A DNA stretch of 64,000 nt, from positions 1-64,000 of the forward strand of contig NZ_JPMD01000017.1 of assembly GCF_000732635.1 (NCBI RefSeq). The letters are read 5' to 3'. Shown here piece by piece: positions 1 through 9,758 of the stretch. Position 1 is the stretch's first letter, and each line of letters opens with the position of its first letter. Origin of the DNA: Clostridium sulfidigenes (GTDB taxonomy: Bacteria > Bacillota > Clostridia > Clostridiales > Clostridiaceae). Made by a program: the position numbers and the translations under genes. The notes below the pieces were generated by a model, which was not told the DNA's origin, did no database searches, and saw nothing but the letters and a program-made list of their open reading frames with translations.

Positions 1-37
1 ATATATATATATTTATATATGAAACTATTCATATATA

Positions 38-81
38 AAACTAGTTAAATAGTTAAATAGTTGTTGTCATAGTGCGGGTTT
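38..81 (+). repeat. Dispersed intergenic repeat, copy A
   Basis: An AT-rich block (CTAGTTAAATAGTT, a second AAATAGTT, then GTTG and TGCGGGTTT) recurs in inverted orientation at 44269-44304. Copy A differs by a tandem AAATAGTT duplication of 8 bp. It lies just outside the terminator of pbuX-xpt. No coding capacity is seen in 1-127. The repeat relationship is read directly; its nature is unknown. Confidence 0.55.
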
Positions 82-127
82 GCGAGATTCATGAATATGC
101 AATATAGCTACTAGCGTATTACAAAAT

Positions 128-153
128 AAAAAAGGTGCCCATACACCTTTTTT
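128..153 (-). terminator. Terminator of pbuX-xpt
   Basis: On the minus strand an A-rich run, GGTG, a short loop, CACC and then TTTTTT form a small hairpin with a U tract immediately after the xpt stop codon. The A tract would extend the stem. Confidence 0.75.
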
Positions 154-154
154 A

Positions 155-730
155 TTATTCTTCTACAAATTCTATAATATCTTTACCAAGCTTACTTACT
201 CTTGCTAGTGAATATACTTCATAACCTTTATCTTCAAGATTTTTACGACCTGGTTGGAAGGATTTTTCTATGACTATTCCAATTCCTGCAACCTTTGCTC
301 CAGCTTCTTCTACCAATCTTATAGCGCCTTGTGCTGCTTCTCCATAGGCTAAGAAATCATCTATTATAAGTATATTATCCTCTGGTGATATAAATTTCTT
401 TGATAAAGTTAACTCATAATCTACAGCTTTAGTAAAAGAATGTACTGTAGTTTGATATACATCTCCACTTAAAATCTTAGATGTTTGTTTCTTTAGTGTT
501 ACCATTGGTAATTCCATTTGAAGTGCGGTCATAACTGTAGGAGCTATCCCTGAACTTTCAATGGTAAAGATTTTAGTTATTCCATGGTTTTCAAAATGTT
601 CTTTAAATGTTGTTCCTATTTCCTGCATTAATTTAGCATCTACTCCATGGTTTAAGAAAGAATCAACCTTTAATACAGATTCATTTAACGCATGTCCATC
701 TTTTAATATACGATTTTTTAAAGTTTCCAT
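155..730 (-). CDS. xpt: Xanthine phosphoribosyltransferase
   Basis: Cytosolic purine-salvage enzyme that joins xanthine to PRPP to make XMP. The 191-residue length is normal for Xpt. The PRPP-binding loop typical of type I phosphoribosyltransferases is visible at residues 120-132 ([13 protein letters not shown]). The ATG overlaps the TAA of the upstream permease gene by one base (TAATG), so the two are translationally coupled. Transcription depends on the guanine-type riboswitch in front of pbuX, and a terminator follows at once. Order and regulation match the xpt-pbuX pair known in Firmicutes, although here the permease comes first. Confidence 0.95.
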   Translation of the reverse strand: METLKNRILKDGHALNESVLKVDSFLNHGVDAKLMQEIGTTFKEHFENHGITKIFTIESSGIAPTVMTALQMELPMVTLKKQTSKILSGDVYQTTVHSFTKAVDYELTLSKKFISPEDNILIIDDFLAYGEAAQGAIRLVEEAGAKVAGIGIVIEKSFQPGRKNLEDKGYEVYSLARVSKLGKDIIEFVEE

Positions 731-2076
731 TATGCCACCTCACTTTTTTCTACTATTATTTTCTCTACTTTATCTTCTTTTAATACTAAATTTAATATTA
801 AAGCAGTTATAGTTCCTGTAGATATTCCTGATGAGAAAATCATCTTTAATCCTTCTGGTAATTGTGCTATAACATCTGGCCTAAAGGTAACTCCAAGACC
901 TAAAGCTATAGATGTAGCTATTATAAGTAGATTTCTTTCAGTAAGTCTTACTCTACTTAAAGTCTTTATTCCTGCTGCTGCAACAGTTCCAAACATTACT
1001 ATTCCAACTCCACCAAGAACTGGTTGTGGTATTCCACTTATTAGACCTGCTAGTTTAGGTAAGAAACCTAAAATCACCATAATTATTCCTGCCATAACTG
1101 CAACGTGTTTGCTTGCTACCTTTGTTAATGCTATTAATCCTACATTTTGGCTAAAGGTAGTATTTGGGAAAGAACCTACTACTCCACCTAACATACTTCC
1201 TATACCATCTGCCAATACACCAGCACCCACACGTTTTTCATCCATGTGTATCTGAGAAGTTTCTCCAATAGCCTTAAGACATCCAACAGTTTCTATAGTA
1301 GTTACAAAATAAGCTGGAATAAATGCAATTACAGCTTTTATATCAAAGGTCACTCCATATTCAAATATTTTAGGGAAGGAAATCCAACTAGCTTCTTTAA
1401 TAGCTGTAAAACTCACTAAGTCTAAAGGAATACAAATTATATATCCCGCAACCATCCCAATTAAAATAGATGCACTACTAACCATACCTTTTCCATATCT
1501 ATTTAAAATCAAGGTAAAAATTAAAACAAACATGGCTATTGATAAATTCTTAATACTACCATAATCTGCAGCTCCAACTCCACCCGCAGCCCAATCAATA
1601 GATACTGGTAATAATGTAAGTCCAATCAAACATACCACTGTTCCCGTAACTATTGGCGGAAATAATTTCATAAGAGGTTTAATAAAGTAACTTAAAATAA
1701 TTTCAAAGAATGCTCCTAAAATAGTAGCTCCAATTATTCCTGGAAGTCCAAGTACTGTTCCCACTGAAATAGCTGGTGAAACGAAGGTAAAGTCTGTACC
1801 CATGATACAAGCAACCCTTGAACCTATAACTCCGAAACCTCTAGCTTGAATTATGGTTGCAATACCAGAAGCTAAAATTGTTGCACTTATTAATGTTGTA
1901 GTTATTTTTGCATCAAATCCTAATGCACTTGCTATTACTAGAGGCACTACTACTATCCCTCCAAAAGCTGCAAATATATGCTGTAAACCAAATAATATCT
2001 TTTTAACTAAAGTTGGGTTATCATCAACACCATAAGTTAATTCAATATCATTAGTTAATAGTTCTTCATTATTCAT
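730..2076 (-). CDS. pbuX: Xanthine/purine permease, NCS2 family
   Basis: Membrane transporter of the nucleobase-cation symporter-2 (uracil-xanthine permease) family, 448 residues with many hydrophobic helices. The conserved stretch around residue 300 ([11 protein letters not shown]) is the NCS2 signature region with substrate-binding polar residues. The start ATG follows AAAGGAG at a good distance. It is the first gene of the riboswitch-controlled operon and probably imports xanthine for the Xpt encoded behind it. Substrate choice between xanthine, uric acid and uracil rests on the operon context and the guanine-type switch rather than on the protein alone. Confidence 0.92.
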   Translation of the reverse strand: MNNEELLTNDIELTYGVDDNPTLVKKILFGLQHIFAAFGGIVVVPLVIASALGFDAKITTTLISATILASGIATIIQARGFGVIGSRVACIMGTDFTFVSPAISVGTVLGLPGIIGATILGAFFEIILSYFIKPLMKLFPPIVTGTVVCLIGLTLLPVSIDWAAGGVGAADYGSIKNLSIAMFVLIFTLILNRYGKGMVSSASILIGMVAGYIICIPLDLVSFTAIKEASWISFPKIFEYGVTFDIKAVIAFIPAYFVTTIETVGCLKAIGETSQIHMDEKRVGAGVLADGIGSMLGGVVGSFPNTTFSQNVGLIALTKVASKHVAVMAGIIMVILGFLPKLAGLISGIPQPVLGGVGIVMFGTVAAAGIKTLSRVRLTERNLLIIATSIALGLGVTFRPDVIAQLPEGLKMIFSSGISTGTITALILNLVLKEDKVEKIIVEKSEVA

Positions 2077-2147
2077 AAGTTCATCTCCTTTTAGATATTG
2101 TTTTAATTTTATCTAAGGGTTAGCTACTTCCTTAGATTTATTTAAAT

Positions 2148-2184
2148 CAAAAAATAAAAGCACCTCAATAAAAATTGAGGTGCT
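2148..2184 (-). terminator. Attenuator of the purine riboswitch
   Basis: On the minus strand AGCACCTCAAT and ATTGAGGTGCT form an 11-bp stem with a 4-nt loop, followed by TTTTATTTTTT. It lies about 40 nt downstream of the aptamer and before pbuX, so it is the expected expression platform that stops transcription when purine is bound. Confidence 0.85.
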
Positions 2185-2226
2185 GTGATTCATCACTATA
2201 ATGCCTATAGTTATAATAAAATACAA

Positions 2227-2297
2227 CTCCCCGTAGTCTGCAAATTTATGGTTTGCAGGTAGAAACTTTCGGACCATATTACCGATTATATACGAGT
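2227..2297 (-). ncRNA. Purine (guanine-type) riboswitch aptamer
   Basis: The minus strand carries the conserved purine-aptamer core: ATAAUC at J1/2, GTTTCTACC at J2/3, and GACTA at J3/1. P1 can form from CTCGTA and TACGGG. The base after GA in J3/1 is C (the position called C74), which marks guanine/xanthine rather than adenine specificity. The following genes, pbuX and xpt, agree with that. Confidence 0.93.
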
Positions 2298-2315
2298 CTT
2301 ACCAATTGTATTGTC

Positions 2316-2344
2316 ATTATAACACGAACATTTATATTTTACAA
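2316..2344 (-). promoter_or_regulatory. Sigma-A promoter of pbuX-xpt
   Basis: Reading the minus strand, TTGTAA (2339-2344), a 17-bp spacer and a perfect TATAAT (2316-2321) lie just upstream of the purine aptamer. Confidence 0.75.
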
Positions 2345-2384
2345 CCAGCTATTGTTAGGATTATTTGTAATAATAAGTTTACTG

Positions 2385-4871
2385 TTACATTGATTGTTCT
2401 TTTATATTTTCCACTGATTTTTCTTTTCTTCCTTCAATTATATTTTGTAGATTTTCCCCTGCATTTTTAAATACTATTGATATTGCTAAAAATACAAGAA
2501 GAACAATTCCAAGGATTAAGAAATCTTTTCCGACTATTCCATAATTAATTGTATTGGCTGAAATAACTTCTCTTAATAATTCTACACTATAAGTAAATGG
2601 CATATATGGATTAATCACTTTAAAGAATTTAGGTACTATCTCTAACGGGAATGTACCTGCACAAGCTGTTAGCTGAAGTATTAATAATACTATTCCTAAA
2701 AGTCTTCCTGCATCTCCAAATAGGGATATTAAACATTGAATTATTGCTATAAATACCAATGATAAGAATACTATGGATGCAAAATACATACCTGTACTTG
2801 TTGGAGTTAATCCTAGTCCCATTACAACTGCACTTACAAGTAATGCTTGTAATAAACCTATAAATCCAAAGGATAAGTATTTACCTATAACTTTATCAAA
2901 CTTGGATAAATTAGCATCATCATCAGTTTTAGCTGAGATAACGAAGAACATCATTATTGCACCTATCCATAAAGATAGCGATATAAAGTATGGTGCAAAA
3001 CCTGTTCCATAGTTAGGCACTTTATTTATTGGTTCATTTTTCATATTTATTGGAGCTGATACAAAGTCACCCATTTCCTTAGAGGAATTTTTAAGTCCGG
3101 ATTTCATCTCTCCTGCACCATCTTTTAAAGCAGTTGCAAGCTCATTTGATCCTTTATATAACTTATCTACCCCATCTTCTAATTGTGGTACTTTTCCTGT
3201 TAACTCTAACACTCCATCATTTAACTTGTTTTGTCCATCTACTAGTGCATTAGAACCATCTACTAATTGATTTGAACCATTATATAAAGCTTGTATTCCA
3301 CCACTTAAAGCTGGAACATTGCTTCTTAACTGCCCAAGCCCCCCATTTATTTCACCAGATCCACTACTTAACTTATTAATACCTGAACTTAAAGCAGCCA
3401 TATTGTCTGATACTGATTTTAATCCTGCTCCAAAGGAACCAGTATTATTTTCATCAAGTCCAGCTTCTAAAGAATTTAATCCTCCACTGATTTTACTTAC
3501 CCCTTCACTAACTTTATTTACATTATCGGTTAAAGCTATTGTTCCAGTTGCAAATTCATTAACCTTACCAGTGTACATATTTACAGCACCATTAAACTCA
3601 CCTAATTTATCACCAAACATCTTAGTTCCTGCTTGCAATCCTTGTATCTGCTTTGGTGTTTCACTAGTTGATTCGTTTAAAGCTTGTATCTTTACAAGTG
3701 CTGCTTGAATATTTGGATCTTTTGCTACTTCTGGATTTGATTTAACCGCTGTTATAATATCTTTAGATATATCCTTCATTGCTACTGAAGATGTATTAAC
3801 ACCACTTATAAGCTGGTCAACTCCACCTTTAACTGATTGGTATCCATTATTTATGCCTTTTGCAGCCTCCGCAACATTACCGCTAGCAGTTTTTAAGCCT
3901 TCTCCACCTTCTTTTAATGTTTTTATACTACTTTCTCCAGCTTTTAATGCACCATTTAGCTCATTAGCTCCATTTTTAAGTGAATTTATAGCTGGATAAA
4001 TTGTATTACCAAATGCACTATAAAGACTTTCACTTCCCGCTGTTAATGCATTTGATCCATTTGCTGCAGTTCCTAGTCCACTTTTTAATTCTTGCGAACC
4101 ATTATATAGCTTTTCTACACCTGAACCTAAAGTTGGCACCTTACTATTCACTTCTGATAAGCCATTATTTATTGACTTTATTCCAGAGTTAAGAGCACCT
4201 TGTCCATCTTTTAATTGTGCTGAACCATCTCCAAGTTTATTAGCACCTTCCGCTAGCATAGGTACCTTTTCATTTAGTTCACCAATTCCATTATAAAGTT
4301 TTTCACTTCCATCAGCTGCCTTTATAAATCCATCTTTTGCTTCATATAACTTATCAAAAGCAACAGTGACATAGTTGTTTGAAATTGTTCCTACAATTTC
4401 TTCTTTTAGTAATTTTTCAACCTGTGAATTGATTTGAGCTGCTAAAAAGTTTTTCTTTTCGTTACAAACAAATTGTAAATCTGCTACTTGAGGCTTACCT
4501 TCTTTTGCAGCCACAACACTTTTTGAAAAATCTTCTGGAATTACAAATTTAGCATAATACCCTTGTTTTTCTAAACCTTCATTGGCTTTATCATTGCTAG
4601 TAAAATCCCAGCCAACCTCTTCATTTCCCTTTAAGTTTTCTACAATGTCCTCACCGTAGTTTACCTCTTTACCATCAAGTAAGGCACCACCATCCTCATT
4701 AACTACAGCTATGGTCATGTCTTGAATTCGTGCATAAGGATCCCAAAATGCATCTAAGTACAACAGTGAGTATAGTAATGGTACTATAATAATTGCAATA
4801 ACCGATACTCTTATGAATCTGTTCTTAAAAATGCTTTTTATATCCTTACCGGCAATTTTTAAAAAGTTCAC
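2385..4871 (-). CDS. YhgE/Pip-family membrane protein
   Basis: 828 residues with one membrane segment near residues 12-33, a long extracytoplasmic region, and five to six hydrophobic segments between about 640 and 805. This is the layout of the YhgE/Pip family (related to ABC-2 type permeases and to the phage-infection protein of lactococci). The middle is built of many degenerate L-x2-G-x3-L repeats, a coiled-coil-like arrangement. The GTG start is supported by AAGGTG five bases upstream. The upstream TetR gene has its own terminator, and a palindromic operator overlaps this gene's promoter, so it is probably repressed by that TetR protein. Its substrate or partner is unknown; efflux or envelope export roles are only inferred. 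Confidence 0.85.
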   Translation of the reverse strand: MNFLKIAGKDIKSIFKNRFIRVSVIAIIIVPLLYSLLYLDAFWDPYARIQDMTIAVVNEDGGALLDGKEVNYGEDIVENLKGNEEVGWDFTSNDKANEGLEKQGYYAKFVIPEDFSKSVVAAKEGKPQVADLQFVCNEKKNFLAAQINSQVEKLLKEEIVGTISNNYVTVAFDKLYEAKDGFIKAADGSEKLYNGIGELNEKVPMLAEGANKLGDGSAQLKDGQGALNSGIKSINNGLSEVNSKVPTLGSGVEKLYNGSQELKSGLGTAANGSNALTAGSESLYSAFGNTIYPAINSLKNGANELNGALKAGESSIKTLKEGGEGLKTASGNVAEAAKGINNGYQSVKGGVDQLISGVNTSSVAMKDISKDIITAVKSNPEVAKDPNIQAALVKIQALNESTSETPKQIQGLQAGTKMFGDKLGEFNGAVNMYTGKVNEFATGTIALTDNVNKVSEGVSKISGGLNSLEAGLDENNTGSFGAGLKSVSDNMAALSSGINKLSSGSGEINGGLGQLRSNVPALSGGIQALYNGSNQLVDGSNALVDGQNKLNDGVLELTGKVPQLEDGVDKLYKGSNELATALKDGAGEMKSGLKNSSKEMGDFVSAPINMKNEPINKVPNYGTGFAPYFISLSLWIGAIMMFFVISAKTDDDANLSKFDKVIGKYLSFGFIGLLQALLVSAVVMGLGLTPTSTGMYFASIVFLSLVFIAIIQCLISLFGDAGRLLGIVLLILQLTACAGTFPLEIVPKFFKVINPYMPFTYSVELLREVISANTINYGIVGKDFLILGIVLLVFLAISIVFKNAGENLQNIIEGRKEKSVENIKEQSM

Positions 4872-4916
4872 ACTATCACCTTCTTTAATTTTTTATACTT
4901 TACAGTCAATATTATA

Positions 4917-4945
4917 TATATACTATTTTTGCACTGACTAGTCAA
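4917..4945 (-). promoter_or_regulatory. Promoter with TetR-type operator
   Basis: On the minus strand TTGACT (4940-4945), 17 bp and TATATA (4917-4922) form a promoter. A perfect palindrome TGACTAGTCA (4935-4944) overlaps the -35 box, and a further TTGACTG half-site follows the -10. This is the usual placement for a TetR-family repressor site. That the neighbouring regulator binds here is inferred. Confidence 0.65.
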
Positions 4946-4989
4946 TATTATTAAAGAATATTTTTACTGTTATCCTTTTCAAAAATATT

Positions 4990-5034
4990 AAAAAAGAGCT
5001 CTCTAACTTGCTATTCTCCTAGTTAGAAAACTCT
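4990..5034 (-). terminator. Terminator of the TetR gene
   Basis: On the minus strand AGAGTTTTCTAACT pairs with AGTTAGAGAGCTCT, with one or two mismatches, followed by TTTTTTAA. It separates the regulator transcript from the YhgE-like gene. Confidence 0.8.
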
Positions 5035-5076
5035 TCTATTAAAATTGTATATTATTTTTTATTTATATTTCATATC

Positions 5077-5646
5077 TCAAGATAATCTTATGTCATAGTT
5101 AATGTAATCCATAAATTTTTCTACTACTTCATCATGATTATAATTATCATTATTTATAATTTCATAGAGTGCAGATGAAAATAATACCCCTATAAAGCAG
5201 TAACTTAATATATCTGAATCTTCGTCAGAAATATTTCTACTCTTTGTAATTCCTTCTAAAAATTTAGAATTCATATTAATTAAGTTCATTACCTGCTCTC
5301 TTATTTCTTCATGACGTTCCTTTTGTCCCCATACCTGACTCATTATTACTCTAAATAAATCCTTATTAATATACACATATTTTAACTGAACCCTAGCAGA
5401 TTCCTTCAATCTTTCTATAGGATCACTTATTTCTTTTATGGATTCTTCAACTTCACTGTTTATTAAATCAATTCCTGTCTGTACGACAAAATAAAATAAT
5501 TCCTCTTTACTTTTAAAGTGATAATATAAAGTTCCCTTTGCAACTCCAGCTTCGCTTGCTACTTCATCCATAGTGGCACTCTCGTAACCATTGCTTGAAA
5601 ATACTTTTATTGCGGCCTCAAAAATAATTTTTCTAGTCTTATTCAT
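5077..5646 (-). CDS. TetR/AcrR family transcriptional regulator
   Basis: 189 residues. The N-terminal 50 residues form a classic TetR helix-turn-helix (ATMDEVASEAGVAKGTLYYH, then FKSKEELF). The rest is the variable all-helical ligand-binding and dimer domain. It lies upstream of and on the same strand as the YhgE-like gene, whose promoter carries a TGACTAGTCA palindrome, so local repression is the simplest model. The ligand is unknown. Confidence 0.88.
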   Translation of the reverse strand: MNKTRKIIFEAAIKVFSSNGYESATMDEVASEAGVAKGTLYYHFKSKEELFYFVVQTGIDLINSEVEESIKEISDPIERLKESARVQLKYVYINKDLFRVIMSQVWGQKERHEEIREQVMNLINMNSKFLEGITKSRNISDEDSDILSYCFIGVLFSSALYEIINNDNYNHDEVVEKFMDYINYDIRLS

Positions 5647-5802
5647 AATATACGCTTCTATCTATCATGATATGAAGCAACACAACTCCTTATAATTTAT
5701 ATTTTATCTTTTAGTAATATAAACATTATTATATCATAATATTTATATACTACTAAATAATAAACTAAAATAAAATTTCCAATAATGATTTTAGGAGTCA
5801 CA

Positions 5803-8220
5803 TTAATTGTATATGTCCGAAAATTCTATATTACATTTTTCTACCTTTGAACTTATCATTTCACTTTTATGAGGCACATGGTCTTTTTCACCCTCCTCCA
5901 TTTCTACAATCCTTATTGGAAGATAAAATGTAAATTTAGTACCTTCACCAACCTTGCTTGTCACATTAATGCTACCACCATGCATTTCAATTAAGGATTT
6001 AACCAGTGATAATCCAATTCCACTACCTTCATATCTTCTTTCTGAAGTATCATCTGCTTGAATAAATCTATTAAATACCAAATTTACCTTTTCATTTTCT
6101 ATTCCTTCTCCATTATCCATAACTGATATAAAGACTTTTCCATCATCAATACCTAAATATACTTCAATTCTTCCATTTACCTTTGTATACTTAATTGCAT
6201 TGGATAATAAATTAAGCATTATTCTCTCAATTTTGTCTGGATCACAAGCAATTATTTCTTCTTCAATTTCTGTATCAAATATCAATTCAATTCCTTTATT
6301 TTCCACATACTGAGCTACAGAAATGGTGATATCTTCTACTACATTAACAATATTATGATTTTCAAGTTGTAATTTATAATATCCTGCATCTATCTTAGTT
6401 ATATCTATTAGATTATTAACAAGCCTTAATAATCTATAAGAATTTTGTTTAATAGAATTCATGTATCTTTTTAAAGCCACACCTTTATCAGCATGAATAC
6501 GCTCTTTTTCTATATTACTATTTATCAGTTGCATAGTTGTAAGAATAATATTTAAAGGAGTTTTAAATTCATGAGATATATTTGAGAAAAACTCACCTTT
6601 AATTTTCTCTAATTTTATTGCTTCTTCATAATTTTTTCTTTGCTCTTCTAGTTGATGCTGCTCTGTTACATCCTTACCTGTACATATAGATATTCCTCTA
6701 CTTTTTAAATATCTACTATTCCATTGAATCCACTTTGAATCTCCATTTTTGCACATAAGTCTTGTCTTAAAACTCATTATCTTTTCTTCTGTTTTTAACC
6801 TTTTAATAAATTCGTTCTTTAATTCTAAATCCTCTGGGTGAATTATATCTGTCCACTTCATCTTTAAAAGTTCCTCTTTGCTCCATCCTAAGGTCTTTTC
6901 CCACCCTGAATTTAACTTTCTATGGTTTCCGTTTTCTCCAATTATAACCATCAAATCAATAGCAGTGTCTAAAAATAACTGTAGCTCACTTTCTGTTTCC
7001 ATACGTTTTTTAAGTTCTAATTTAATCTCTTTAGATAAAATATCATTTTTTATTATTACTGCGATTTGATTACACAATACTTTTATAAAATTATGGCTAT
7101 TTAGTTTTTTATCATCGATTTCACTATATAAGAAACTCATTACACCGATAATTCTATTATTATATTCAAGTTTATATATTCCAACAAATTTTACACCTTT
7201 TTTTTCTAATATGTCTTTATTAGGATAATTTTTTCTTTCGCACAGTGGCTTTAATCCCTCGCCACCCTCTTCTATAAATAATCTATCCAATTCTTCATAG
7301 GTTATTGGAAACTCTATATTGTCAATATCTATTTCATTATATTTTCCTAGATAACATTTACAATTAAGTTTACCTGCCTTATCATCATAGGCCCATATAT
7401 TTATAGCATCTGCACCTAGTTTTTGGATAATATCTTCTTTTAAATTATCAAATCTTCCACTACTTTCATTATAACCATTGCTTACTACTTCACTTAAAGC
7501 ATAAAATTGCTTATGACTATCTAACAATTCTGATTCTATCTTCTTGTTAAAAGTTATATCTCTTGAAACACCAATTATATACTTTACTTCTCCATATTGG
7601 TCTAATATTGGAGCCTTATAAGTTTCAAGCCACATATCACCTTCTGAATTATGAATTGCTCTTTCATATAGTATTGGTCTTTTATCAATAATTACTTCAT
7701 GATCTGTTTCACTTGAATAATCACATAGGTCTTCATCACAAAAGTTCCAGTCATAAGATCCTATAACCCTCTCCTTATCAACATCCAAGTTTTTTACATA
7801 TTGAGTATTTGCATATATATATTTGCCCTCAACATCCTTCATCCACATGCTATAGGGTAGCTTGTCTAGAAGTATTTCTAAATTTCTTTTACTATATATT
7901 TCTTTTTCTTTTAACGTAACAAAAAAAGCTGATTCTCCGCACCACATTCCTTTGTTAACATTTACATCACAGTGAATTTTGCCTAACCCTTGTAAAGAAA
8001 GCGTATACTCTATAACTCTATTAGTATACATTTCAAAATTACATATAAGTTCCCTTAGTATATCCCTATCTTGCTGTAAAGCTATGTCTCTATAAGATTT
8101 TTGTAAGTCTTTTTCATTTAATTCAAACCGTTCTATTAACTTAGAGTTTGCAAATAGAACTTTTTCTTTACTATCAACTACTAATATCATTTCATCTAGA
8201 CTATTAAAAACCTGCTCCAT
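5803..8220 (-). CDS. PAS/GAF sensor histidine kinase (orphan)
   Basis: 805 residues with no evident membrane segments, so probably cytosolic. Order: PAS (about 1-100), PAS with PAC (about 105-228), GAF (about 240-390), PAS (about 400-525), HisKA with the phospho-acceptor His in NISHEFKTPLN (near 560), and HATPase_c with N (LLSNAIKYT), G1 (DNGEGI) and G2 (GSGIGLSLV) boxes. GGAGATG precedes the ATG. No response regulator gene is adjacent, so the partner must be elsewhere. The ligand is not predictable; multiple PAS domains plus a GAF suggest several small-molecule or redox inputs. Confidence 0.88.
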   Translation of the reverse strand: MEQVFNSLDEMILVVDSKEKVLFANSKLIERFELNEKDLQKSYRDIALQQDRDILRELICNFEMYTNRVIEYTLSLQGLGKIHCDVNVNKGMWCGESAFFVTLKEKEIYSKRNLEILLDKLPYSMWMKDVEGKYIYANTQYVKNLDVDKERVIGSYDWNFCDEDLCDYSSETDHEVIIDKRPILYERAIHNSEGDMWLETYKAPILDQYGEVKYIIGVSRDITFNKKIESELLDSHKQFYALSEVVSNGYNESSGRFDNLKEDIIQKLGADAINIWAYDDKAGKLNCKCYLGKYNEIDIDNIEFPITYEELDRLFIEEGGEGLKPLCERKNYPNKDILEKKGVKFVGIYKLEYNNRIIGVMSFLYSEIDDKKLNSHNFIKVLCNQIAVIIKNDILSKEIKLELKKRMETESELQLFLDTAIDLMVIIGENGNHRKLNSGWEKTLGWSKEELLKMKWTDIIHPEDLELKNEFIKRLKTEEKIMSFKTRLMCKNGDSKWIQWNSRYLKSRGISICTGKDVTEQHQLEEQRKNYEEAIKLEKIKGEFFSNISHEFKTPLNIILTTMQLINSNIEKERIHADKGVALKRYMNSIKQNSYRLLRLVNNLIDITKIDAGYYKLQLENHNIVNVVEDITISVAQYVENKGIELIFDTEIEEEIIACDPDKIERIMLNLLSNAIKYTKVNGRIEVYLGIDDGKVFISVMDNGEGIENEKVNLVFNRFIQADDTSERRYEGSGIGLSLVKSLIEMHGGSINVTSKVGEGTKFTFYLPIRIVEMEEGEKDHVPHKSEMISSKVEKCNIEFSDIYN

Positions 8221-8613
8221 AAACTTCCATCTCCTTTATTATATCTTTCTTCACTGCACTGAAATTATTATAAAAGTTAATTTTTATGACTTTTTATCAT
8301 ATATGTATATTTATTTATATTATATCTCCATATTTCTCTACAAGTGTATATTCACACTACCAATTATACATTTTAAAGTAATATATTACAATATATAGTA
8401 ACAAATTAATGACATGAATTATTATATATTGGATTATTTTGTAGTATTTTATCTTCTAAATTGCTTATTTCCTTATAAATTAGAGAAAACAAGAGTAATT
8501 TACATCTATTTTACTCTAATCAGATTATATGGCACTTTTTAACAATACCATTTAAATCAGTACTAGTGTATCATGTAATTAAGACACTATAACTGATAAG
8601 ATGAGGTGATGAA
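8221..8613. other. AT-rich divergent intergenic region
   Basis: This gap separates the histidine kinase (minus) from the YtrA-type operon (plus) and must hold both promoters. A small hairpin (AGAGTAA at 8492-8498 with TTACTCT at 8511-8517) and the operator-like dyad at 8564-8589 are visible. No convincing ORF or -35/-10 pair could be fixed. Confidence 0.4.
8564..8589 (+). promoter_or_regulatory. Candidate YtrA operator
   Basis: TAGTGT (8564-8569) and ACACTA (8584-8589) form an inverted repeat with a 14-bp centre just upstream of the GntR/YtrA gene. Spaced AGTGT...ACACT dyads at such promoters fit autoregulation by YtrA-like repressors. This is inferred from position and symmetry. Confidence 0.5.
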
Positions 8614-8979
8614 ATGGAGTTAGAATTAAACTCAAAGGAACCTATATATATTCAGATAAAAAATTACATGAAAATGAAAATTGTTTCTGGAGAACTTAAA
8701 AAGGGGGAGAGATTATTGTCTGTTAGGGATTATGCCAGTGAACTCAAAGTTAACCCAAACACTATATTAAGAGTTTATTCTGAGCTTGAAAATGAAGGAT
8801 TAATAAATACTCAAAGGGGTATCGGAAAATTTTTAACAGAGGATGAAGCTATAATAGATAATCTAAGAAAAGAATATTCTAAAGAATTACTAAGAGATTT
8901 TATCCATAAAAGTAAAACCTTAGGGTTTTCTAAAGAAGAAATTTTAGAACTAATTATGAATATGTATGAGGAGGAATAA
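8614..8979 (+). CDS. GntR family regulator, YtrA subfamily
   Basis: 121 residues. A GntR winged helix-turn-helix fills residues 8-75 (EPIYIQIKNYMKMKI, then VRDYASELKVNPNTILRVY). Only a short helical C-terminal tail follows, with no large effector domain, which is characteristic of the YtrA subfamily. GAGGTGATGAA precedes the ATG. It is the first gene of an operon with an ABC ATPase, a membrane protein and a lipoprotein; in Bacillus such operons respond to envelope-active antibiotics. Autoregulation through the dyad upstream is likely. Confidence 0.9.
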   Translation: MELELNSKEPIYIQIKNYMKMKIVSGELKKGERLLSVRDYASELKVNPNTILRVYSELENEGLINTQRGIGKFLTEDEAIIDNLRKEYSKELLRDFIHKSKTLGFSKEEILELIMNMYEEE

Positions 8980-8981
8980 TC

Positions 8982-9749
8982 TTGAAGAATGACGCAACTA
9001 CCATAGTAACTAAAGATGAACTTTTAAATAATGTTGATTTAAACACATTCAGTGATAATGTACTAGAAATAACTACTCTATCCAAAAATTTTGGAGCTAA
9101 GCATATTTTAAATGAAATAAGTTTTAACTTGAAAAAAGGTAAAGTTCTTGGAATCCTTGGACCAAACGGTCAAGGAAAAACAACCTTGTTAAATGTTATA
9201 TCTGGACTCTTTAAACCCACTCTAGGAACTGTAACTATTAACGGCATGTCAGTTGGAAGGGAAACTAAACAGTTTGTTTCATATCTACAGGAAAAAGATT
9301 ATCTATTTAAGTGGATGAAAGTAAATGATGCTCTTAAGTTTTATAAAGATTTCTTTTATGATTTTAATGAATCTAAAGCTCTAAGCTTATTAAAATTTAT
9401 GAATATCCAAACAGATGCAAAACTTAAATCATTATCTAAAGGAATGTTAGAAAAGGTTGCTCTTAGCCTAACCTTAAGTAGAAATTGCAACTTATATATC
9501 CTTGATGAACCTATTTCTGGAGTTGATATTATAAGTAGAGATAAGATAATTAATGCAATTATAGATAATTTAGATAGTAATGCTTCAATGATAATTACAA
9601 CTCATTATGTAGGAGAACTTGAGCAGATTTTTGATGAAGTAATATTTTTAGGTGATGGCTCAATAATTGAAAAAGGCGATGCAGAAGAATTACGTATAAA
9701 GTACGGTACATCTATAGACAAAATATATAGAAAGGTATTTGCAGAATAG
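8982..9749 (+). CDS. ABC transporter ATP-binding protein (YtrB-like)
   Basis: 255-residue ATPase of a YtrA-controlled ABC exporter. Walker A (GPNGQGKTT) lies near residue 60, a degenerate signature (LSKGMLEKV) near 153, and Walker B (LYILDEP) near 172. It starts with TTG two bases after the regulator stop, behind GAGGAGG. The following membrane protein is the presumed permease partner. Target is inferred to be envelope stress or peptide antibiotics. Confidence 0.88.
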   Translation: MKNDATTIVTKDELLNNVDLNTFSDNVLEITTLSKNFGAKHILNEISFNLKKGKVLGILGPNGQGKTTLLNVISGLFKPTLGTVTINGMSVGRETKQFVSYLQEKDYLFKWMKVNDALKFYKDFFYDFNESKALSLLKFMNIQTDAKLKSLSKGMLEKVALSLTLSRNCNLYILDEPISGVDIISRDKIINAIIDNLDSNASMIITTHYVGELEQIFDEVIFLGDGSIIEKGDAEELRIKYGTSIDKIYRKVFAE

Positions 9750-9758
9750 GTGAATATT

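Noticed and set aside
561-812. Plus-strand ORF overlapping xpt and pbuX
   Set aside because: Antisense shadow of two well-supported genes, no ribosome site, low-complexity hydrophobic translation.
3319-3708. Plus-strand 129-codon ORF inside the YhgE-like gene
   Set aside because: Antisense of the repeat region; Pro/Leu-rich translation results from the complementary repeats.
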